DNA from: RGIG9079 sp964567845
GTDB taxonomy: Bacteria; Bacteroidota; Bacteroidia; Bacteroidales; Marinifilaceae
Direction of reading: 5' to 3'
NCBI GenBank assembly: GCA_964567845.1
Contig: CAZMOG010000023.1
Coordinates: 1-23,399 of the forward strand
DNA length: 23,399 nt
Under the pieces are notes generated by a model. It had not been told where the DNA came from. It saw nothing but the letters and a program-made list of their open reading frames with translations, and searched no databases. Position 1 is the first letter of the stretch. The number at the start of each line of letters is the position of its first letter. Position numbers and translations under genes: made by a program. Shown here one piece after another: positions 7,828 to 14,668 of the stretch.

Positions 7828-7848
7828 CTTTGTATAACTTTTTCAGAT

Positions 7849-9222
7849 ATGAATAGGAGAGAGACAATATCGGTAAATGTTGGAAATAAAATCATAGGAG
7901 GTAATGCTCCCATACTTGTGCAATCAATGCTTAATACATTGACAATGGATACTGATGCTTGTATCGAGCAGGCAATCAGAATAGTTAATGCCGGAGGAGA
8001 GTTGGTGAGAATAACTGCGCAGGGGGTAAAAGAGGCTGAAAATTTAAAAAACATCAAACAAGGTTTGCTTGAAAGAGGCTGCAATGCGCCCATATCGGCT
8101 GATATTCACTTCGTGGCTGAAGCAGCTTCAGTTGCAGCCCGATATGTTGACAAGGTAAGAATCAATCCGGGAAATTTTGTAGATAAGAGAGCTGTTTTTG
8201 ATAAGGTTCTATACTCCGACGAGGAGTATGCCGTGGAGTTGGAGCGTTTAAGAGAGAAGTTTACTGAGTTCCTAAATGTCTGTGCAGAACATGGAACTGC
8301 CGTAAGAATTGGTACAAATCATGGCTCTCTTTCTGATAGAATAATGAGCCGTTATGGAAATACTCCCGATGGAATGGTCGAGGCAACCATGGAGTTTTTG
8401 CGTGTCTGCAAGGAGGTGAATTTTAACAATGTTGTGATATCATTGAAATCCAGTATGTGCGGAGTGATGGTAATTGCTGTTCGTAAATTGGTGAAGGCAA
8501 TGCAGAACGAGGGAATGAACTATCCGTTGCACTTAGGTGTTACCGAGGCCGGAGAGGGCGAGGATGGCAGAATTAAATCGGCTTTGGGAATAGGGACCTT
8601 GCTAAATGAGGGAATCGGTGATACAATCAGAGTTTCATTGACAGAAGAGCCGGAAGCAGAAATTCCTGTAGCACGCAGATTGGTTGAGTTGTGTGAAGAT
8701 TGCGACTACAACTTTTCGTGTATATTGCAGGATGGAGAGTTGAATGCAGAGAGCGATATTGACAATATTGATGATGCCAAACTATATCTTCCTGCCAAGT
8801 TGGGAGCAATGTTGTTCGGTGGTCAGGTAAAGGAATTGAAGCTAACTCTTCCGAAATTGGGCGAGGAATTTGCCGAACAACTTTCAAAAAATATAATGCA
8901 GGCAGCAGGTTTGAAACGCTTCAAAACCGAGTTTGTAAGTTGTCCGGGTTGTGGCAGAACTTTGTATAATTTGCAGAAAGCTGTGGCCGATGTGAAGCGT
9001 GAATTCAGTGTGCCCTCGCTCAGTAAATTGAAAATTGCCGTTATGGGATGCGTAGTAAATGGTCCCGGAGAGATGGGCGATGCCGATTATGGTTACGTAG
9101 GAGCAGGGAATGGCAAGGTAAACCTTTATATTGGTAAGCAATTGGTTGAGAAAGCGGTTCCGGAAGAGCAGGCCATTGAAAAATTAAAAATTGTAATGAG
9201 AAACAATGGAGAGGAGATTTAA
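7849..9222 (+). CDS. ispG: 4-hydroxy-3-methylbut-2-enyl diphosphate synthase IspG, shortened insert form
   Basis: IspG is the iron-sulfur enzyme of the MEP isoprenoid pathway. It reductively converts methylerythritol cyclodiphosphate to HMBPP in the cytoplasm. From the ATG at 7849 the protein has 457 residues. Residues 1-280 form the TIM-barrel part (SADIHF, RINPGN, VTEAGEG). The C-terminal part holds the 4Fe-4S ligands C365, C368 and C401 plus E408 in NGPGE, all intact. The length is unusual: the simple two-domain form is about 370 residues, while Bacteroidota, Chlamydiae and plants usually have a three-domain form of about 600 or more. Here only some 80 residues (281-362) lie between the two conserved parts, as if the middle A* domain were mostly lost. 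An ATG at 7816 would add 11 residues without family support. The MATE gene begins 3 bases after the stop codon. Confidence 0.93.
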   Translation: MNRRETISVNVGNKIIGGNAPILVQSMLNTLTMDTDACIEQAIRIVNAGGELVRITAQGVKEAENLKNIKQGLLERGCNAPISADIHFVAEAASVAARYVDKVRINPGNFVDKRAVFDKVLYSDEEYAVELERLREKFTEFLNVCAEHGTAVRIGTNHGSLSDRIMSRYGNTPDGMVEATMEFLRVCKEVNFNNVVISLKSSMCGVMVIAVRKLVKAMQNEGMNYPLHLGVTEAGEGEDGRIKSALGIGTLLNEGIGDTIRVSLTEEPEAEIPVARRLVELCEDCDYNFSCILQDGELNAESDIDNIDDAKLYLPAKLGAMLFGGQVKELKLTLPKLGEEFAEQLSKNIMQAAGLKRFKTEFVSCPGCGRTLYNLQKAVADVKREFSVPSLSKLKIAVMGCVVNGPGEMGDADYGYVGAGNGKVNLYIGKQLVEKAVPEEQAIEKLKIVMRNNGEEI

Positions 9223-9224
9223 TA

Positions 9225-10583
9225 ATGGATACAACAGTTGATAATAGAAAAACGCCTCATACATTGGGAAGCGAGAAGTTGCCAAAATTGCTTATGCAAT
9301 ATGCAACTCCGGCGATTATTGCAATGACAGCAACCTCGCTTTACAATATGGTTGATAGTATCTTTATCGGTCAGGGATGTGGAAAGGAGGCAATTGCCGG
9401 TTTGGCAGTAACATTCCCTTTTGCCAACCTGTCTGCGGCTTTTGGAGCAATGGTTGGTGTGGGAGCCTCAATTATGATTGCAATGAAGTTGGGGCAGAAG
9501 GATATGAAGAGCGCTGAGCTGCTATTGGGCAATGTGGTGATGCTTAATACATGGATAGGAGGAGCGTTTTCGATTATTTGTCTTCTGTTTTTAGAGCCAA
9601 TTTTAAGACTTTTTGGTGCCAGTGGTGCAACCCTCCCATACGCAAAAGAGTATATGCAGGTATTGCTGTATGGAAATATCATAACCCATATCTATTTGGG
9701 ATTGAATGATGTGATGCGATCCTCGGGTTACCCTAAAAAGGCAATGGCATTTACCATTACTGCAGTATGTATAAATGCAATATTTAACTATATCTTTATC
9801 TTTTTGCTTGATATGGGGATTGCAGGCGCAGCATGGGGAACGGTATGTGCGCAAGTAACAGCGCTTATTTTGCTAATTAACCACTATAGGAATCCAAAGA
9901 GTTTCTTGCGTTTCCAGAAGGGAATTATGAAGGTTCGTTGGGACTTTATCAAAAGTATATTGGGAATAGGAATGTCGCCATTCTTGATTAATGTATGCGC
10001 CTGTCTGGTGGTATCGGTTATCAATAATAGTTTGTTGAAATATGGAGGAGATATTGCTGTGGGAGCAAACGGTATTGTCAATAGAATAGTCTTTATTTTT
10101 TTGATGATAGTTATGGGCTTTAATCAGGGGATGCAGCCGATAGTTGCGTACAACTACGGAGCAAAGCAGTTTGAACGTGTGCGTAAAACTCTGCTTCTGA
10201 CCATTGGGTGTGCTGTGACGGTAACAACATTGGGCTTCCTGTTGTGCCAGTTAGCACCATATCCGTTAGTAAAAATGTTTACAACCGATTCTACTCTTGC
10301 CGACGCAGCCGTACATGGAATGCGTTTAATGGTTTTGGCTCTGCCTGTAGTTGGAGCTCAGGTTGTATCGGTTGGATTCTTCCAATCTGTGGGAATTGTA
10401 AAGAAATCAATATTCTTGTCACTGAGCAGACAACTTATTTTCCTTGTGCCATCATTACTTCTTTTGCCAGCATTCTGGGGTTTGGATGGTGTTTGGTTAA
10501 GTATGCCTCTTGCAGATGGATTGGCAACGGTTGTGACATTAATATTATTGATATATCAACTTAAAAAATTCAAAAACGCATAG
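9225..10583 (+). CDS. MATE family efflux transporter
   Basis: This 452-residue inner-membrane protein has the twelve-helix layout and length of the MATE family, whose members export drugs, dyes or metabolites using Na+ or H+ gradients. The N-terminal part shows the expected stretches (LMQYATPAII, NMVDSIFIGQ with the family's D, and a second-half repeat beginning near ISILGIG-like residues at about 245 with QPIVAYNYGA). It is closest in feel to the bacterial DinF/NorM-like branch, but no substrate can be assigned. It starts 3 bases after ispG and ends 3 bases before the next gene, so it is almost certainly co-transcribed with both. A tie to isoprenoid metabolism is not shown. Confidence 0.9.
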   Translation: MDTTVDNRKTPHTLGSEKLPKLLMQYATPAIIAMTATSLYNMVDSIFIGQGCGKEAIAGLAVTFPFANLSAAFGAMVGVGASIMIAMKLGQKDMKSAELLLGNVVMLNTWIGGAFSIICLLFLEPILRLFGASGATLPYAKEYMQVLLYGNIITHIYLGLNDVMRSSGYPKKAMAFTITAVCINAIFNYIFIFLLDMGIAGAAWGTVCAQVTALILLINHYRNPKSFLRFQKGIMKVRWDFIKSILGIGMSPFLINVCACLVVSVINNSLLKYGGDIAVGANGIVNRIVFIFLMIVMGFNQGMQPIVAYNYGAKQFERVRKTLLLTIGCAVTVTTLGFLLCQLAPYPLVKMFTTDSTLADAAVHGMRLMVLALPVVGAQVVSVGFFQSVGIVKKSIFLSLSRQLIFLVPSLLLLPAFWGLDGVWLSMPLADGLATVVTLILLIYQLKKFKNA

Positions 10584-10585
10584 TT

Positions 10586-11224
10586 ATGGGTAAGCGAATA
10601 ATTGTGACATTAGGACGTCAGTTCGGGAGTGGCGGACGAACTATAGGTAAGCGATTGGCTGAAGAGTTAGGTATAGAGTTTTACGATAAAGAGTTGATAA
10701 AGATTGCTGCCAAAGAGAGTGGAATTGCCGATTCTTTCTTTGAGAAGGCTGATGAGAAGGGGGGAACTAAAGCGCTGTTTAGTGCTTTTTCGCTGGGAGG
10801 AGTTGCTCTTGGGGGAACAATGTTTTTTCAAAGTAATGACTACCTTTCAGGTGAGTCGCTATTCAAAATACAGAGCGATGTGATAAGAAAGATAGCTGCA
10901 GAGAGAAGTTGCGTTATTGTTGGACGATGTGCGGACTATATTCTGCGTGGGGATCCGGATTGTATAAAGATCTTTGTTTGTGGAGAGGAGCGTGACAGGA
11001 TTCGTAGAATAATGAAGTATTCTGGCATAACAAAGGTAGGAGAGGCTCGTGAACAGATGAGAAAGGCCGATAAAACAAGAGCTGACTACTATAATTATTA
11101 TACCGATAAGGTGTGGGGTTCTTCGGATTCCTACGACCTGTGTATAAACTCTTCAAGATTTGGAGAGGAGGAGTGCTATCAAATCATTAAGCAAGCTTGT
11201 TTGGCTAAGATGAAAGCAAAATAA
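10586..11224 (+). CDS. Cytidylate kinase-like P-loop protein
   Basis: This 212-residue cytoplasmic protein resembles the cytidylate kinase-like family (AAA_26/Cytidylate_kin2 type). It opens with the nucleotide-binding stretch LGRQFGSGGRTIGKRLAEEL, in which the phosphate-binding loop is GSGGR in place of the usual GKS/T. It continues with FYDKELI and a VIVGRCADY segment typical of this group. It differs from the main CMP kinase (Cmk) needed for pyrimidine nucleotides, so the real substrate is unknown. Relatives are widespread in gut Bacteroidales and Firmicutes. It lies 2 bases after the MATE gene and 14 bases before the DUF3078 gene in one apparent transcript. Confidence 0.85.
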   Translation: MGKRIIVTLGRQFGSGGRTIGKRLAEELGIEFYDKELIKIAAKESGIADSFFEKADEKGGTKALFSAFSLGGVALGGTMFFQSNDYLSGESLFKIQSDVIRKIAAERSCVIVGRCADYILRGDPDCIKIFVCGEERDRIRRIMKYSGITKVGEAREQMRKADKTRADYYNYYTDKVWGSSDSYDLCINSSRFGEEECYQIIKQACLAKMKAK

Positions 11225-11238
11225 TAAAACGAATAAAA

Positions 11239-12144
11239 ATGAAGAAGTTACTATTAATTGTCTCAATGTTAACGGTTGGTACATTGAGTATGTATGCTGC
11301 AGAGGTGCCTGGCGCAGATACTTGCTGGACCAAGAGCGGTAATTTTGGTTTGAACTTAACTCAGGTTAGTTTCAGTAACTGGTCTGCAGGAGGTGATAAT
11401 GCTTTCGGTTTTACAGTAAGTTTTAACTACTCTGCCGATATGAAAAAAGGTAAGAGTTTATGGCAAAACCGTTTGGAAACCATGTATGGTTTAAACAAAA
11501 CCAAATCCGATGGAACCAAGAAGACAAATGACCGTCTATATTTTTCAAGTAACTATGGTTACAGCATTGGAAAGGCATGGTATGTAAGTGTCATGGCCGA
11601 GTTATCAACCCAGTTTGCAGCAGGATATAACTATGGAAACGACCCGAAAACGAAGATTTCAGAGTTTATGGCTCCCGGAAACTTAACTGCCGGTCTTGGA
11701 GTAAAGTGGAATCCAAAGCCATACTTTACTGCGACATTATCTGCTGCATCGTGGCGTGGAGTGATTGTACGTGATTCGTCATTGCGCGCGAATTATGGAT
11801 GGGATACTTCGGATCAAAAGGAGATGGATAAGATGCTTCGTAACGAGTTTGGAGGTGATTTGACAATGGTATTTCAAAAGGATATTATTAAGAATGTGAA
11901 TCTTTATTCACGTTTGCAACTCTTCTCTAACTATCTTCAGAGTCCTGCAAATGTAGATGTAAAATGGGATCTCCAGTTGGTTCTTACCGTTAATAAATGG
12001 TTGACAACTAATATCTCGACAAATATGATTTATGATAATGACACAAAAACCGTAAGTGTTAGTGAGGCGGGAGAGTCGGTTTTAAAGGGAGCTAAGGTAC
12101 AATTCAAGGAGGCTTTAAGTGTTGGATTTACATTTAACTTTTAA
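11239..12144 (+). CDS. DUF3078 outer-membrane barrel-like protein
   Basis: This 301-residue secreted protein begins with a clear signal peptide (positive start, hydrophobic core, probable cleavage near residue 20 after MYA). The mature part matches DUF3078, a Bacteroidota family of unknown function: the conserved LTQVSFSNWSAGGDN stretch (about residues 40-54) is followed by alternating aromatic and polar strands. The chain ends in SVGFTFNF, and a terminal phenylalanine is the usual signal for outer-membrane barrel assembly. An outer-membrane barrel is therefore likely by pattern; a channel or enzymatic role cannot be told. It is the last gene before a strong terminator. Confidence 0.85.
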   Translation: MKKLLLIVSMLTVGTLSMYAAEVPGADTCWTKSGNFGLNLTQVSFSNWSAGGDNAFGFTVSFNYSADMKKGKSLWQNRLETMYGLNKTKSDGTKKTNDRLYFSSNYGYSIGKAWYVSVMAELSTQFAAGYNYGNDPKTKISEFMAPGNLTAGLGVKWNPKPYFTATLSAASWRGVIVRDSSLRANYGWDTSDQKEMDKMLRNEFGGDLTMVFQKDIIKNVNLYSRLQLFSNYLQSPANVDVKWDLQLVLTVNKWLTTNISTNMIYDNDTKTVSVSEAGESVLKGAKVQFKEALSVGFTFNF

Positions 12145-12162
12145 GATATAGAAATCCAGATA

Positions 12163-12194
12163 AAAAAGTGAGGGGCCGCCGCCCCTCACTTTTT
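12163..12194. terminator. Strong bidirectional terminator
   Basis: A 14-bp perfect stem (12163-12176 with 12181-12194), GC-rich at the loop end, closes on CGCC and is flanked by A and T runs. It ends the ispG-to-DUF3078 transcript. It also serves the convergent CotH-like gene, whose stop codon (12195-12193) overlaps the hairpin's edge. Confidence 0.92.
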
Positions 12195-14523
12195 ACATAT
12201 TGTCAACAACTTGTTGATATAGTTGGATACGTTCTCCTAACCAATTTCTAAGTTGATTGATAGAGGTGCTGTATGATTTACTGATTGGCCAACGATCTGC
12301 ATCGCGCTCCATAGCGGCTTTTGCCTGCATATAGTTGTTCTGCATTTGTTGCATTGCGTATGTGTACATTCCGTTTGAAACACTATTCCAATACTCTTTG
12401 AAATCTGCTTTGTACTCTTCATTTGCAAACATTCTGTCAAAGAAATCGGTATTACCGCTCATATAAGCTCCTGGATTATCTCCGCATATCCATCCTTGGC
12501 TACCAAAATATCCATGATTCTCTCCCCAGTCGTATGCATAACCGCCATCAAAATCCCAAACGGGACCCATTGCCCACATACCGTTTGCATGGCGATGGAT
12601 ATACATACTTCTTGGCGCTGGAAGCTCAACGTTGCGTGTCATTTCTTGAATAATAAAGAAACTCATATACGATTGAACATCCATCACCTCTTTGAATGTG
12701 TCATAATCGTAGGCTACTATAACACGCTCCAAATCGCCGAATTGTGAGCGAATTTCTTCAAGCTGTGTTGTGGTAGGATCTTCAGGGTGTTTCACACATA
12801 CCGGAATGTTGCTACCAGAATAATTCACGTATATCTCCTCTGAGAAGAAGTTGTCTGTTGCATTAGGGCTTAGATTTGGACCATCATCGCAGTCCATACT
12901 TAGTAATAGTCCGCCATCCGCTTCAACAGCTACTCTTTCTTCTCCTTGCTGAATTTGTTCTGTAAGCTGATACAATCCGATATAATCATCGTTCAAGTAC
13001 ACCTCAACAAAGCGATAGTTGTTTGTGTAAGGCATCTCCATGTAACGTGCCATATCAAAGGCCACTGCATTCATCATGTGGCTTGGGTCACGATAGTTTG
13101 CTAACAGAACATAACTCTTACCTTTATTCAGGCCTAATAGTTCTGCTTTCTTGTCGAGTTTGATTCTGTACGGTTTTTTGGGGTACCAATTCCATGTTGA
13201 GTTACCACGTCCACGTATAGAGTCGGCCTCGGTAATTGTTACATAGTCCTCGTACATATTCTTTCCGTCAATTCTGACGCGGCATCCTATATAATACTCC
13301 TTTGTTGTAATCTCTTCTTCGTTATCGGTGTTGATATATACAACAGGAACCGCATGTTCGCGCTTGACAATGAATTTAACTTTTTTGTCATCAAACTTAA
13401 CCATCATCTCATCGTGGAAATCAATGGCGGTTTTATTGTTGTATACTCTTTCTCCGTTAATGGAAACTTTTCCATTGTAATTGTAGGTAGGGATAATATT
13501 GCTTAAATCTACCTCTGGAACAACAGTTGCCATGTATGAATTGTCTTTTTGTTTTGTAAACACAATATCTTGAAAAAGGCCGCTGTTATTTATTGTTGTG
13601 AACTTAAACTCAGTTAATCCCTCTACTGGTTGGCTTGCCCCATCCCAACCTATTGATTTGTTGAAGCTATATGCGAATCCTCGCTGAAAATCCTTACCGA
13701 ATGTTTCAATAACCTTTGTCTCTTGAGATGTTTTGAATGTTACTTTAATGGTCTCCTTTTCAAGATTTACAGGTATAATAGCCATTCTTAATGTTGCAAT
13801 CTGCCCTGCTTCAAGGGTTGCCCATGATCCATTTGTATTAATTGTCATTGTAGAGCAATGCTCTGTTGGGACTATGGTGGCAAATTTTTCTCCTTCTGCA
13901 GAGTAGGTTGCGTCTAAAATTCCAGAGATGGGGAAAATGTTGTTTTCTGCGCTTAATTCGACGCCCATAATTTCCATATTCTCCTCTGAATCATTGGCAA
14001 TTGTGAAATCAATAAACGATACTGCGTGATGGAATCTGATGGTTGTAGTCTCTTGGTTGTTCCATAAGACAGGTTCCGCTACCATAATATCATAATTGCC
14101 AAGTCCGCTTGCCTCTGCATCTGTTTGTGTGTAGGAGTTTGGTAATTCGACAATAATATTGTGTGCATCCTGCGATATTGTAGAGTAAGGATATGTTGCA
14201 TAAATGGTATTACCTTGTTCCCATACTGTGTCTGTGTCGCATGTCGCTGTCGCACCTTCATCGGTAGTCGTAACCGAGAAGGAGAGAGGAGAACTTGTTG
14301 AACCATAGAAAATGGCCAATTTGTCTCTTTCTGACCATGATACGGATGTGCCGTTTATTATTGTTCTTGACTCTTGTGGGTCATATATCTCCAAATTAAA
14401 TGTCGGAGTGTTTGGAGTTTGGGGGGCAAATGTCTCTTCATTGTCGTCTTGACATGATACAACTCCCAAAGCGATTCCTGCCATTATGTATGGGATGAAT
14501 CTCATTTTTGTTTGTGCACTCAT
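12193..14523 (-). CDS. Lipoprotein with fimbrillin-like and CotH kinase-like domains
   Basis: This 776-residue protein carries a lipoprotein signal (hydrophobic core then GVVSC, lipid cysteine at residue 24), followed by an acidic DDNEE stretch typical of surface export in Bacteroidota. Residues about 35-290 resemble fimbrillin/Mfa1-like domains (an ESRT near the start, WSERDKLAIFYG, a strand-rich pattern). A strand-rich linker domain follows (about 295-390). Residues about 395-735 match the CotH kinase family: the GRGNSTW box (438-444), RIKLDKK, YVLLANYRD, and the metal-binding pair D657-F-D659 in WDFDGG. CotH proteins include spore-coat protein kinases, but most Bacteroidota members are uncharacterised. 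It may phosphorylate surface proteins or polymers; that is an inference. An alternative start at residue 7 (MRFIPYI, 14505) is equally good. It has its own promoter. Confidence 0.85.
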   Translation of the reverse strand: MSAQTKMRFIPYIMAGIALGVVSCQDDNEETFAPQTPNTPTFNLEIYDPQESRTIINGTSVSWSERDKLAIFYGSTSSPLSFSVTTTDEGATATCDTDTVWEQGNTIYATYPYSTISQDAHNIIVELPNSYTQTDAEASGLGNYDIMVAEPVLWNNQETTTIRFHHAVSFIDFTIANDSEENMEIMGVELSAENNIFPISGILDATYSAEGEKFATIVPTEHCSTMTINTNGSWATLEAGQIATLRMAIIPVNLEKETIKVTFKTSQETKVIETFGKDFQRGFAYSFNKSIGWDGASQPVEGLTEFKFTTINNSGLFQDIVFTKQKDNSYMATVVPEVDLSNIIPTYNYNGKVSINGERVYNNKTAIDFHDEMMVKFDDKKVKFIVKREHAVPVVYINTDNEEEITTKEYYIGCRVRIDGKNMYEDYVTITEADSIRGRGNSTWNWYPKKPYRIKLDKKAELLGLNKGKSYVLLANYRDPSHMMNAVAFDMARYMEMPYTNNYRFVEVYLNDDYIGLYQLTEQIQQGEERVAVEADGGLLLSMDCDDGPNLSPNATDNFFSEEIYVNYSGSNIPVCVKHPEDPTTTQLEEIRSQFGDLERVIVAYDYDTFKEVMDVQSYMSFFIIQEMTRNVELPAPRSMYIHRHANGMWAMGPVWDFDGGYAYDWGENHGYFGSQGWICGDNPGAYMSGNTDFFDRMFANEEYKADFKEYWNSVSNGMYTYAMQQMQNNYMQAKAAMERDADRWPISKSYSTSINQLRNWLGERIQLYQQVVDNM

Positions 14524-14563
14524 TTATACTCTATTTGTTGTGTGATACTACATCTATGAGTGA

Positions 14564-14595
14564 CAAAGGTATACAAAAATATGTAGATTTACCAA
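14564..14595 (-). promoter_or_regulatory. Promoter of the fimbrillin-CotH gene
   Basis: On the minus strand TTG (14595-14593), a 21-base spacer and TACCTTTG (14571-14564) fit the Bacteroidota consensus. The box lies about 40 bases before the first ATG, leaving a short leader. Confidence 0.65.
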
Positions 14596-14612
14596 TAGTT
14601 GTGTTAAATATG

Positions 14613-14642
14613 TAAAAAGAGGGGCAATCTTGCGATTGCCCC
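14613..14642 (-). terminator. Terminator of the BACON/zinc-peptidase-like gene
   Basis: Read on the minus strand, GGGGCAATC pairs with GATTGCCCC across a four-base GCAA loop, a stable GNRA-type loop. TCTTTTTA follows. It lies 27 bases after the stop of the upstream lipoprotein gene and just before the CotH promoter, so the two lipoprotein genes are probably separate transcripts. Confidence 0.88.
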
Positions 14643-14668
14643 ATACTCATATAAGTGTGTTGATGGGA

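Noticed and set aside
7816..7848. Upstream ATG for ispG
   Set aside because: It overlaps the probable -7 box and adds residues not seen in the family; the ATG at 7849 is better.
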